Shown here: piece after piece, positions 48,072-57,600 of the stretch
Position numbering within the stretch: the stretch's first letter is position 1
Layout of the letters: every line of letters starts with the position of its first letter
Assembly: GCA_963729815.1 (NCBI GenBank)
Contig: CAVSPU010000001.1
Coordinates: forward strand, 310,001 to 374,000
Direction of reading: 5' to 3'
DNA length: 64,000 bases
Source of the DNA: DAHUXN01 sp963729815
GTDB lineage: Bacteria; Acidobacteriota; Terriglobia; Acidiferrales; UBA7541
The notes under the pieces: generated by a model
Databases searched by the model: none
What the model was told of the DNA's origin: nothing
Seen by the model: the letters and a program-made list of their open reading frames with translations, nothing else
Translations under genes and position numbers: made by a program

Positions 48072-49193
48072 GTGCCCCAATCCATCTTGAATCACCCGGT
48101 ACACGCGGAACGCATCAGCTTGCTTGGCAAGTCAAGCGAAGACCTGCGCAAGCTCGCCGTTTCCCTGGGCGAACCAGCCTATCGCGGCTCCCAGATTTAC
48201 CGGGCGCTCTATGCCGAGCGCCGGCTCGATATCGGAGGAATGACGGGGCTTCCCGCCAGTTTGCGCGCACGGCTTGCGGAAATCAGCGAAGTTCGAATGC
48301 CGGAAATCGTGCAGACGCATTCGTCGACGGATGGCACGATGCGATACGTACTCCGGCTCTCCAACTCCGGCGAGACGAATCCAACGACCATCGAGACAGT
48401 TTTCATGCCCGAAAAGAAACGGCAGACCATTTGCATTTCCACGCAGGCGGGTTGCGCAGTCAATTGCCGATTCTGCCTGACGGCCACGCTCGGTTTGGTG
48501 CGCAATCTGACGGCAGGCGAAATCCTCGGGCAGGTTCTGGTCGCACTTGCGGAGAACCGCGATGCGCTCAGGCCACAAACGAATGTCGTCTTGATGGGCC
48601 AGGGCGAACCGCTATTGAATTACGACGCGGTCCTGGCGGCGCTGGGAATTTTGCTCGACCCGAAGGGATTCGCCATCTCGCCGAAACACGCCACGCTTTC
48701 GACCAGCGGCATCATTCCGGGAATCGAACGGCTGGGCAGCGAAAAAGTGCGGCCCAAGCTGGCGATTTCGCTCAACGCATCCACGGACGAGAAGCGCGAT
48801 GCCATCATGCCAATCAATCGCAAGTATCCAATTAAGGACCTGCTCGAAGCTTGCCGGCGTTACCCGCTGCGCGCATGGGAGCGATTGACGTTCGAATACG
48901 TTCTGCTCGGCGGATTCAACGATGCGCCCGAAGACGCCCGGCGCCTGGCAAAATTAATCTCGCACTTGCGCGCGAAAGTGAATTTGATTCCGTGGAATCC
49001 TGGAGAATTGCCGTATCGCCCGCCGGAAGCCGCGAACATTGAGCAATTTCGCAAGATCCTCGCGGACAAGGGACACCTCGTTTTCGTTCGGTATTCGCGC
49101 GGCCAGGATGTGATGGCCGCCTGCGGCCAACTGGCGCTGCTCGAGTCGGCACCGAAGGTGCAGGCGATATCGGCGTCTCCGGCTGCTCTCTGA
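48072..49193 (+). CDS. rlmN: 23S rRNA (adenine2503-C2)-methyltransferase RlmN
   Basis: 373 residues from GTG 48072 after GGGAAG. The radical-SAM motif is CAVNCRFCLTATLGLVRNLTAGEI (CX3CX2C); other conserved parts are NVVLMGQGEPLLNYDAVLAAL, LAISLNASTDEKRDAIMPINRKYP and the acceptor Cys in GQDVMAACGQL. It methylates A2503 of 23S rRNA and A37 of some tRNAs. The gene stands alone on the forward strand and converges on pgeF. Confidence 0.97.
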   Translation: MPQSILNHPVHAERISLLGKSSEDLRKLAVSLGEPAYRGSQIYRALYAERRLDIGGMTGLPASLRARLAEISEVRMPEIVQTHSSTDGTMRYVLRLSNSGETNPTTIETVFMPEKKRQTICISTQAGCAVNCRFCLTATLGLVRNLTAGEILGQVLVALAENRDALRPQTNVVLMGQGEPLLNYDAVLAALGILLDPKGFAISPKHATLSTSGIIPGIERLGSEKVRPKLAISLNASTDEKRDAIMPINRKYPIKDLLEACRRYPLRAWERLTFEYVLLGGFNDAPEDARRLAKLISHLRAKVNLIPWNPGELPYRPPEAANIEQFRKILADKGHLVFVRYSRGQDVMAACGQLALLESAPKVQAISASPAAL

Positions 49194-49229
49194 TTCACTC
49201 GCCTTTCTTCTGCAATGCAATCCGAGAAA

Positions 49230-50192
49230 TCATTTTATGCCGATGACGGCCATCATGCGGCCCGTCTCGCCTTCACGGCGATAGCTGAAAAACAAATCGG
49301 TGCGGCAGGAGGTGCACAAATTCACAGCGAAAATATTTATTGGAGAGACGCCCGCGGCAGCGAGAATTGCCGAATTCGCGGCGTGCAAATCCAGATGGCA
49401 TCGCGGAGGAGGAGGTTCGTGGCCCGGCGGCATCATGGTGAGCCACGGAAGGGGATTCGGATCTTCGCCCGATGCGAGCGCGTCGAACGGGCCCTCGAAC
49501 CATTCCCTAGCCCGCGAAAATTGAGCGGCGAATTCTTTGACGACTTCGGGGCCAATCTCATAACAGCAGCGCCCGATTCCGGGTCCCAGCGCGGCGACGA
49601 TATCCGCCGGACGCGTGCCGAATTCCATCTGCATGCGGCCAATCGTTTTCGCGGCAATGCGGGCGAGCGTGCCGCGCCATCCGGCATGCACCGCGGCCAC
49701 GGCGCGATTTCTTGGGTCAGCCAGCAGGATCGGGATGCAGTCGGCCGTTTGCACGCCGAGCAGGAGATCCGGCGCGCGAGTTGCAAGCGCATCTCCTTTG
49801 CATACGCCCGAGGGGGCGCGGCCGATGGCATGCACCACGTCGGAGTGAATTTGCCGGAGCGTCACGAGCTCAAACCTCTTCCCACCAAGCGCATCCACAA
49901 AGCGACGCCGATTTGCTTCAACGCTTTCACGGCGATCCCAATCCGTGAAGCCGAGGTTCAGTACTTTCTCGTTTCTTGCACGACTGGGTCGCGACGTTCC
50001 TAATTTGCTTGCACCGCCCGGCCGCGTGCTAAACCCGTGCACGAGCCAATCGAATGCTTTGAGCGGGGCCGCTTCCAGGATTTGAAGCCCCGCGCTTTTG
50101 CGCAAAGTCCAATGCTTATCGAGCGCAAGAGGCCGGCGAGTTGCGGCCTTCGACCGATTTTGTCTTGCAGAACCAATCACGGACACGATCAT
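49230..50192 (-). CDS. pgeF: PgeF/YfiH-family laccase-domain protein (peptidoglycan editing factor / purine nucleoside phosphorylase-like)
   Basis: 320 residues. The copper/zinc oxidoreductase-like core is clear: TLRQIHSDVVHAI, LLLGVQTADCIPILLADPRNRAVAAVHAGWRGTLARIAAKTI, ALGPGIGRCCYEIGPEV and the C-terminal NLCTSCRTDLFFSYRREGETGRMMAVIGI. Relatives remove misincorporated amino acids from cell-wall precursors and phosphorolyse purine nucleosides. The N-terminal 40 residues are variable; an internal start is possible. It is divergent from acpS. Confidence 0.92.
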   Translation of the reverse strand: MIVSVIGSARQNRSKAATRRPLALDKHWTLRKSAGLQILEAAPLKAFDWLVHGFSTRPGGASKLGTSRPSRARNEKVLNLGFTDWDRRESVEANRRRFVDALGGKRFELVTLRQIHSDVVHAIGRAPSGVCKGDALATRAPDLLLGVQTADCIPILLADPRNRAVAAVHAGWRGTLARIAAKTIGRMQMEFGTRPADIVAALGPGIGRCCYEIGPEVVKEFAAQFSRAREWFEGPFDALASGEDPNPLPWLTMMPPGHEPPPPRCHLDLHAANSAILAAAGVSPINIFAVNLCTSCRTDLFFSYRREGETGRMMAVIGIK

Positions 50193-50216
50193 CTCCGCAG
50201 TTCCCTGCTATTTGAC

Positions 50217-50224
50217 ATTATAAT
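50217..50224. promoter_or_regulatory. Palindromic ATTATAAT between pgeF and acpS
   Basis: ATTATAAT is self-complementary and so offers a consensus TATAAT -10 on both strands. -35 matches are weak on either side. It could serve acpS, whose start is 115 bases downstream. Confidence 0.3.
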
Positions 50225-50338
50225 GCTGACGCATAGCGTGCCGGGAACTTAGGAATAAAGGTTCGCAGAAGTGATAGCACGGCCAGCGGACCGCGCAGCT
50301 TGTTTTGAGCATCTTTTCGCCGGAGAGATCGAAGGAAA

Positions 50339-50716
50339 ATGATTGTCGGTATCGGCGCAGACATCGCAGAGATCAACCGCGTGGAGGCGGCGATCACACG
50401 GCACGGGCGGGCGTTTCTCGAACGCGTTTTCACTCCGGTCGAGATCGGTTACTGCGAGCGGCACAAAGCGAAATTCGAGCGCTACGCCGCGCGATTCGCG
50501 GCCAAGGAAGCCACGATGAAGGCGCTGGGGACGGGATGGACCAGCGGAGTGCGTTGGCGAGATATCGAAGTGAAGAACGAGCCGAGTGGCAAGCCGTGTC
50601 TTACTCTCGCTGGCAAGGCCGCAGAACATGCGTCGAGGCTGGGCGCAAAGCATTTTCTGCTCTCGATGACACACAGCGGAAATTTGGCGTTCGCGCAAGT
50701 GATCTTAGAGGGCTAG
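50339..50716 (+). CDS. acpS: Holo-[acyl-carrier-protein] synthase
   Basis: 125 residues. It transfers 4'-phosphopantetheine from CoA to ACP. The metal and CoA residues are Asp8 in MIVGIGADIAEINRVE and Glu57 in YAARFAAKEATMKALGTGW; the C-terminal strand SMTHSGNLAFAQVILE is typical. Its last 12 bases overlap the convergent mtaB gene. GAAGGAAA precedes ATG 50339. Confidence 0.96.
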   Translation: MIVGIGADIAEINRVEAAITRHGRAFLERVFTPVEIGYCERHKAKFERYAARFAAKEATMKALGTGWTSGVRWRDIEVKNEPSGKPCLTLAGKAAEHASRLGAKHFLLSMTHSGNLAFAQVILEG

Positions 50717-52060
50717 AACTTCCGCAGAGATACCTTCCATTGCAGCGTCGTGATTGTTGAAGATTACATCGAGCCATTGGTTGCGCGGCCACAGACCGCT
50801 GATGCGGACCTTCAAATAGTTCCCGCTGAGTCCTTCTGTCCAATCTGCGCCCTGGCGGCCCAAAATAAGGACACGAAGTGCGACGCCGTCCTGGGTGGCA
50901 CGAAAGGCGACGAGTTTTTGTTGGCCCAAGGCGCGCAACTCTCTCGCGCGGCGATGAATCTCGGAGAGCGGAACCGGCCGGTTTATCGTGGCAGCTTCCG
51001 TGCCGGGCCGGGGAGAAAACGAAAACACGTGCAGATAGCTGAGTGGCAACTCCTGAATGAATCGCGTCGTGGCCTCGTGGTCTTCCATTGTTTCACCGGG
51101 GAAGCCCGTGATGACGTCTGCGCCGATTGCTGCGCCGGGAAGCCTTTCGCGAATGATTTCGACGCGCCGGGCATAATGCGCCGCGCGGTACCAGCGATGC
51201 ATCGAGCGGAGAATGCGGTCCGACCCCGATTGAAGCGGCATGTGAAAATGCGGGGCGATTCGTTCCGTTGATGCGACAAGATCGACGAAGTCCTGCGTGA
51301 CGTCCATTGGCTCGATCGAACTAAGGCGCAGTCTCTCCAAGGAGGTTTCGCACACGATTCGGCGAATTAATCCCTGCAGCGTGGAGCGCGGCGACAGGTC
51401 TCGTCCATAGCTACCCAGATCGATTCCACTCAAGATGATTTCCCGCGCGCCCGTTTCGACCAGACGGCGGATTTCATGCGTCACACGCTCCGGCGCGAGG
51501 CTGCGGCTGTGCCCACGGACGAGCGGAATCACGCAATAAGAACAGCGATGGTTGCACCCATCCTGAATCTTGAGAGTCGGGCGGGTGCGGTCGTCCGATG
51601 AATCCGGCGACGCGACCAAGACATCTTTGATCGATGCAGCATCGTTGTGGACAACCTGAACGAACCGGGAAGGCGATGAAGCGAGGCGGTCGGCAGGCAC
51701 GAAATTATCCGGGCCGTGGTCCGCGCCGCGTGAAACGAGAGAGGCAATCGCGGACTGGTGCGAATTGCCGATCACCCAGGTAACGCCTTCGAGCGCCGCC
51801 AATTCTTCCGGGGCGCGCTGCGCATAGCAACCTGTCACGACGATGCGCGCGCCGGGGTTTTGGCGATGGATGCGGCGAATGGCCTCGCGCGCTTCGGCGT
51901 CCGCGGCGGAGGTCACCGTGCAGGTGTTGAGAACCACCAATTCCGCGGCGACATCCGATTCGATGACGTCGTATCCGTGCGACTTTAAGTCCTGACGGAT
52001 CGCCGAGGCGTCAGCCTGCGTGGCGCGACAACCAAAGTTGTGAATGAAAAAAGTCGACAC
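50705..52060 (-). CDS. mtaB: tRNA t6A37 methylthiotransferase MtaB
   Basis: 451 residues. It converts t6A37 to ms2t6A37 in tRNA. Three N-terminal cluster cysteines (NFGCRATQAD, LNTCTVT, VTGCYAQ) and the radical-SAM motif IQDGCNHRCSYCVIPLVRG are intact, followed by LSGIDLGSYGRDL, HMPLQSGSDRILRSMHR, VITGFPGET and a C-terminal TRAM-like domain (VALRVLILGRQGADWTEGLSGNYLKVRI). These features and the ordering match MtaB (YqeV) better than MiaB or RimO. Confidence 0.95.
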   Translation of the reverse strand: MSTFFIHNFGCRATQADASAIRQDLKSHGYDVIESDVAAELVVLNTCTVTSAADAEAREAIRRIHRQNPGARIVVTGCYAQRAPEELAALEGVTWVIGNSHQSAIASLVSRGADHGPDNFVPADRLASSPSRFVQVVHNDAASIKDVLVASPDSSDDRTRPTLKIQDGCNHRCSYCVIPLVRGHSRSLAPERVTHEIRRLVETGAREIILSGIDLGSYGRDLSPRSTLQGLIRRIVCETSLERLRLSSIEPMDVTQDFVDLVASTERIAPHFHMPLQSGSDRILRSMHRWYRAAHYARRVEIIRERLPGAAIGADVITGFPGETMEDHEATTRFIQELPLSYLHVFSFSPRPGTEAATINRPVPLSEIHRRARELRALGQQKLVAFRATQDGVALRVLILGRQGADWTEGLSGNYLKVRISGLWPRNQWLDVIFNNHDAAMEGISAEVLAL

Positions 52061-52127
52061 TTGCCAATCATCCTATCCAAACGCCATTGCGCCGGGGCGA
52101 TCGAGCACTCCGAAATATGAAACGGAG

Positions 52128-53066
52128 TCAGTGCGCATAAGCCTCTCGATACCATTTCCACGTCCGGCGCAATCCTTCCTCGAAATTCACGCGAGGTTCA
52201 TATCCGAGAAGCCGCCGAGCGCAGGTAATGTCAGCCTGAGAGTGGAGAATGTCTCCGGTACGGGGAGGGTCATACTTCGCGCTTACCCGTTTGCCGCAAA
52301 TTTGCGCGAGCAATTTCAGAACGTCATTCAGCGTGATTCGTTCGCCCGTTCCGCCATTAAAAACTTTCCCTGATACGCCGGGTGTCTCGCAGGCGCGCAA
52401 AGAAACGTCAACCACGTTGTCGACAAAGGTGAAATCGCGCGACTGCTGCCCATCGCCATAAACAACGGGAGAAAGGCCTTGAAGCACAGCCAGCATGAAG
52501 CGCGAGAGCACGCCTGAATATTGCGATGAGGGGTCCTGCCTCGGGCCGAAGACATTGAAATAGCGCAGCGAAACGTTCTCGAGGCCATAGACGCGTCCGA
52601 AAACCTGCGCGTATATTTCCCCAACGAGTTTAGTGACGCCATACGGCGAAATCGGCGCGGCTAGCATGGTTTCGATTTTGGGCAACTCCTCCGTTTCGCC
52701 GTACGCGGATGATGACGCGGCGAAGACGAAACGCCGAACCTTGGCGTCGCGAGCGGCAATCAAGACGTTAAGAGTGCCATCGATATTGACGCGGTTGGTT
52801 TCCAGAGGATCCATCACAGAGCGAGGAACCGACGTCCGCGCCGCCAAGTGCAGCACGTAGTCGGCGCCGTGGCACGCTTCATGGGTGGCACCCAGATCAC
52901 AAATGCTGCCACGGACCAGGCGAATTTTGTCGCGCACACCGGCGAGATTTTCCTCCTTGCCGGAAGAAAAATCGTCGAGGACAGTCACGCCATGGCCGCG
53001 GCGCACGAGTTCATCAACGATGTTCGAGCCGATGAATCCCGCGCCGCCCGTTACCAGGTAGTTCAC
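52128..53066 (-). CDS. NAD-dependent UDP-sugar 4-epimerase (WbpP/TviC/GalE-like)
   Basis: 312 residues, extended SDR fold. The NAD loop is VTGGAGFIGSNIVDEL, the catalytic elements are SSSAYG and YGVTK, and the C-terminal substrate domain has RYFNVFGPRQDPSSQYSGVLSRFM, a form typical of UDP-GlcNAc/GalNAc epimerases. Adjacent to a UDP-HexNAc 6-dehydrogenase, it probably supplies UDP-GalNAc or UDP-GalNAcA. A terminator separates the two genes, so they may be regulated separately. Confidence 0.88.
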   Translation of the reverse strand: MNYLVTGGAGFIGSNIVDELVRRGHGVTVLDDFSSGKEENLAGVRDKIRLVRGSICDLGATHEACHGADYVLHLAARTSVPRSVMDPLETNRVNIDGTLNVLIAARDAKVRRFVFAASSSAYGETEELPKIETMLAAPISPYGVTKLVGEIYAQVFGRVYGLENVSLRYFNVFGPRQDPSSQYSGVLSRFMLAVLQGLSPVVYGDGQQSRDFTFVDNVVDVSLRACETPGVSGKVFNGGTGERITLNDVLKLLAQICGKRVSAKYDPPRTGDILHSQADITCARRLLGYEPRVNFEEGLRRTWKWYREAYAH

Positions 53067-53167
53067 GAAGCTCTCCTATGAAGGAAAGAGACCAACCCTA
53101 AGGATTATGCACAGTTGAGAGAAGGATTACAAAAGTCGATGCGTGTCAAAAGCGATGACGCGCGGAC

Positions 53168-53210
53168 AAAGAAAAGCTCTGGACAAATCTGCTCTCTGCG
53201 CAGCCAGAGC
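53168..53210 (-). terminator. Rho-independent terminator after the nucleotide-sugar dehydrogenase
   Basis: Reverse strand: GCTCTGG (53210-53204), 21-base loop, CCAGAGC (53182-53176), then TTTTCTTT. An A/T-run also lies on the other side, so it may work in both directions. It is 15 bases past the dehydrogenase stop. Confidence 0.55.
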
Positions 53211-53224
53211 AAAAAATACCGACG

Positions 53225-54577
53225 TTAACAGTGAACGACCTTCTCGCGATGCTTGGCGACGCGGCGCGTCGCATTGCGCGTGTCGATGACCAGCCTGGAC
53301 GCGGCGACGATCATTTCGTAATCATAGGAAGAGTGATCGGTGGCGATGAGCACGCAGTCATAGGAAGCCAAGGCAGCGGGATCGAGCGCGACCGACTGCA
53401 TCATGGAATAGTCGTAGTGCCGCATTTTGTGGAGAACGGGGAAGTACGGGTCGTTGTAATCGACGAGCGCTCCCTGTTCTCTCAGCAACTGCATGAGCTT
53501 CAGCGATGGTGATTCACGCAAGTCGTCGATGTCCTTCTTGTAAGCCACGCCGAGCACCAAGACGCGCGAACCCTTCAGACTCTTCTCCTGCTCATTCAAT
53601 GCTTTTGCCACGGCGTCGACGACGTGGTAAGGCATCGAGGTGTTGATTTCACCCGCGAGCTCGATGAAGCGCGCAGCAAAGTCGTATTCGCGCGCCTTCC
53701 AGGAAAGATAATACGGATCGACGGGAATGCAGTGCCCTCCGAGTCCGGGACCCGGGTAAAACGGCATGAAGCCAAAAGGCTTGGTTGCGGCGCTATCGAT
53801 TACTTCCCAGACATCGACGCCCATGCGCTGGCAGAGAAGTTTGAGCTCATTGACGAGGGCAATATTGACGCAGCGGAAGATGTTTTCGAGGAGCTTCGCC
53901 ATTTCGGCCGCGCGGGTGGAGCTGACCGGAACCACTTTTGCAACGATTTGGGCGTAAAGATTCGCGGCCGCTTTGCCGCTTGCCGAATTGACACCGCCGA
54001 CGACCTTCGGGATCTGCGCCAGGCCATAATGCTTATTTCCTGGGTCTTCGCGCTCTGGTGAAAAGGCCAAATAAAACTCCGCGGCTGGCGGCTTAGCGTT
54101 GCGATCCTTTTCGAGGGGGCACCTCAAGCCTCCTTTTTCGAGGATAGGGAGAACGAGTTCCTCCGTCGTCCCGGGATAGGTCGTACTTTCGAGGACGATG
54201 AGTTGATCGCGCTGCAGGTGGGGCGCAATCGAGCGCGCGGTGTCCTCGACGAAGGAAAGGTCCGGCTCGCGGCGCTCATCGAGGGGAGTGGGGACGCAGA
54301 TCAATACAGCGTCCATGTCACGCAATTTTGCAAAGTCAGTTGTAGCGGAAAATTGCTGCGCGTGAACGTGCTTGGCGATCTGCTCGGCCGAAATATGCTT
54401 GATGTACGATTCACCGCGATTGAGCTTTTCCACTTTGCCGGGGTCGGTGTCGAAGCCCCAAACATGGTGGCCCGTCTCGGCGAAACGCAGGGCCAAGGGC
54501 AAACCCACGTAGCCGCAGCCAATGATGCCAATCTTCAATCCCTTGTTCGAAAACGATTCTGGTGTACGTTCAGCCAC
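53225..54577 (-). CDS. Nucleotide-sugar dehydrogenase, UDP-HexNAc 6-dehydrogenase (WbpA/TviB-like)
   Basis: 450 residues. The Rossmann start is IGIIGCGYVGLPLALRFAETGHHVWGFD; the catalytic Cys is in YPGPGLGGHCIPVDPYYLSWKA; VLVLGVAYKKDIDDLRESPSLKLMQLL marks the C-terminal NAD-binding domain. It oxidises C6 of a UDP-sugar twice to a uronic acid. Sequence style is that of WbpA/TviB, which act on UDP-GlcNAc, rather than UDP-glucose dehydrogenase. With the following epimerase it probably makes acidic HexNAc units for surface polysaccharide. Confidence 0.92.
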   Translation of the reverse strand: MAERTPESFSNKGLKIGIIGCGYVGLPLALRFAETGHHVWGFDTDPGKVEKLNRGESYIKHISAEQIAKHVHAQQFSATTDFAKLRDMDAVLICVPTPLDERREPDLSFVEDTARSIAPHLQRDQLIVLESTTYPGTTEELVLPILEKGGLRCPLEKDRNAKPPAAEFYLAFSPEREDPGNKHYGLAQIPKVVGGVNSASGKAAANLYAQIVAKVVPVSSTRAAEMAKLLENIFRCVNIALVNELKLLCQRMGVDVWEVIDSAATKPFGFMPFYPGPGLGGHCIPVDPYYLSWKAREYDFAARFIELAGEINTSMPYHVVDAVAKALNEQEKSLKGSRVLVLGVAYKKDIDDLRESPSLKLMQLLREQGALVDYNDPYFPVLHKMRHYDYSMMQSVALDPAALASYDCVLIATDHSSYDYEMIVAASRLVIDTRNATRRVAKHREKVVHC

Positions 54578-54690
54578 GGGGGAGCTGGCTCCTTACACTG
54601 AGATGAAACTGCACATTCCGGAGCCAATCATCATCTCACAACGTCCGATTTCACGACAGCGGCCCAGAAAACGCGGCAGAGATGCGAAGC

Positions 54691-57600
54691 TTAGACGTCG
54701 GGGTCGTAATTGAGATTTGGGGCGAGCCAGCGCTCGACTTCGCGAAGGTCCATGCCCTTGCGACGATGGTAGTCCTCGACCTGGTCGCGATCGATTTTGC
54801 CAACGGCAAAATACCGCGACAGCGGATGCGAAAAGTAGAGGCCACAAACGGAGGCGGCGGGATACATCGCGTAACTTTCCGTAAGGTGAATTCCCGTGTT
54901 TTTCTCAGCGTCCAACAGATCGAAAAGTTGCCGTTTCTCGGTGTGATCCGGCGACGCAGGGTAGCCGGGAGCAGGCCGAATGCCACGGTAGCGTTCGCGA
55001 ATGAAATCTTCATGCGACAGTTTTTCGTCCTGGCCGTAACCCCAGGCGTCACGGGCTTTCTTGTGCATGAATTCGGCAAGGGCTTCAGCGAGGCGATCGG
55101 CGAGAGCCTTGGTCATCAGGGCGTTGTAGTCGTCATGAGCGTTCTCGAAATTCTTGACGACAGGTTCGATGTTGATGCCGGTGGTGACCGCAAATGCGCC
55201 CAGGTAATCGCGCAAGCCAGTTTCCTTGGGCGCGATGAAGTCGGCCAGGGCGTAGTTCGATTCGCCCTCGGGCTTGGCGATTTGCTGGCGCAAGGTGTGG
55301 AACGTGTCGAGGACGCGCGAGCGGGAATCGTCGGTGTAGATTTCGATGTCTTCGAGCACGCTATTTGCCGGAAAGAAGCCGATCGCTGCGCGCGCAGTCA
55401 GTAGTTTTTCTTCGACGATCCGCTTGAGCAAAACTTGCGCGTCGTCGAAAAGCTCTTTTGCGCGGGGGCCGACCCCTTCTTGGTCAAATATTTTAGGGTA
55501 GATTCCGCGCAGCTCCCAGGCATGGAAGAAAGGCGTCCAGTCGATGTACGGCGTGATTTCACCCAGAGCGACGGGCGCAAAGACGCGCACGCCCGTGAAT
55601 GAGGGCCGCGGAGGCTTGTAGCCGACCCAATCGAACACAGGCTTTCGGCGGCGAGCTTCCGCGAAGCTGAGAAGCTGCTGCGTTTTCGGACCGCGATGCT
55701 TTTCTCTGGTCTTTTCCTGCTCGCAGCTATTTTCAGATACGAAGGATTTTCGCAGGTCCGTGCTCAGCAAGCTGCCCACGACACCAACCGCGCGCGAAGC
55801 GTCCTGGACGTGGACGACCGGCTGGCCATACATAGGCGCGATCTTGACAGCAGTGTGCACGCGGCTGGTCGTGGCGCCGCCAATGAGCAGCGGAACATCG
55901 AAGCCTTCGCGCTGCATTTCTTTAGCGACATGAGTCATTTCCTCGAGCGAAGGCGTAATCAGCCCGCTCAGGCCAATCATGTCGGCTTTGATATCGCGAG
56001 CCGTGGCTAGAATTTTGACGGCTGGCACCATGACGCCGAGGTCAATCACTTCGTAATTGTTGCAGCCGAGGACCACGCCGACGATGTTTTTGCCGATATC
56101 GTGAACGTCGCCTTTCACCGTAGCGAGAAGGACTCGCCCTTTTGCCTGGCGGCCACCGACGGCAGCTTTTTCGGCCTCCATGAACGGCTGCAAGTAGGCG
56201 ACGGATTTTTTCATCACGCGGGCGCTTTTCACCACTTGCGGCAGAAACATTCTTCCGGAGCCGAAAAGATCGCCGACGACATTCATGGCGTCCATCAGCG
56301 GACCTTCGATCACGGCGATGGGCTTGCCATATTTCTGGCGCGCTTCCTCCGTGTCCACTTCGATGTAATCGACAATCCCTTGCAGAAGCGCATGCTTGAG
56401 GCGTTCTTCGACGGAGCCCTGACGCCAGGCACTTTCTTCGACGGGCGTCTTGCCCTTCTGCTTTACGGACTCGGCAAACGCGAGCAGGCGCTCGGTGGCG
56501 TCCGGGCGTCGATTCAAGAGCACGTCCTCGACAAGCCCGAGCAGGTCCTTGGGGATTTCCTCGTAAATCGCAAGCTGGCCTGCATTGACAATGCCCATAT
56601 CCATGCCAGCGCGAATCGCATGATAAAGAAACGCGGAGTGCATGGCTTCGCGGACTGCGTTGTTTCCGCGGAACGAAAATGAAATGTTGCTGATTCCTCC
56701 GCTCACCTTGACGTACGGAAGCTTGGCCTTGATCCGGCGCGTGGCCTCGATGAAGTTCACGGCATAGTTGTTGTGTTCCTCCATGCCGGTGGCGACGGTG
56801 AGAATGTTGGGATCGAAGATGATGTCCTCGGGCGGAACGCCGACTTGCTCGGTGGCGATTTTATACGAGCGAGTACAGATTTCGAGTTTCCGCTCGACCG
56901 TGTCGGCCTGGCCCTTTTCGTCGAATGCCATCATCACCATGCCAGCGCCATAGCGGCGAACAAGGCGAGTGCGCTGCTTGAAAGCCTCCTCGCCTTCCTT
57001 GAGGCTAATGGAATTGACGATGCCCTTGCCCTGAATGCACTTCAGCCCCGCTTCAATCACGCTCCATTTGGAGCTGTCGATCATGATGGGCACACGCGCG
57101 ATGTCAGGTTCCGAAGCGATGTAATGCAGAAACGTGGTCATGGCCTGCTCGGAATCGAGCATGGCTTCGTCCATGTTGATGTCGATGATCTGCGCGCCGC
57201 CGGCCACTTGTTGGCGTGCAATTGCCAGCGCTTCCTCGAATTGGCCATCCAGGATCAGTTTCGAGAACTTGGGCGAGCCGGTGACGTTCGTGCGTTCGCC
57301 GATGTTGACAAAATTCGTGTCCGGACGGATGACCAGCGGCTCGAGGCCGCTGAATCGCGTGTAGCGCTCCGGCTTCGACAACACGTGCGGCTTCAGGCCC
57401 TTTACCGCCTCGGCAAAGGCCCGTATGTGCGCCGGTGTGGTGCCACAGCATCCTCCCACGATGTTGAGCCAGCCGTTCGCGGCGAAGTCACGCAGGTCGG
57501 CAGCCATGGACTCCGGCGTTTCGTCGAAGCCGCCAAACGCGTTGGGCAGACCTGCGTTCGGATAGCAACTGATGTAAATCGGCGCGGCGCGCGAAAGCTC

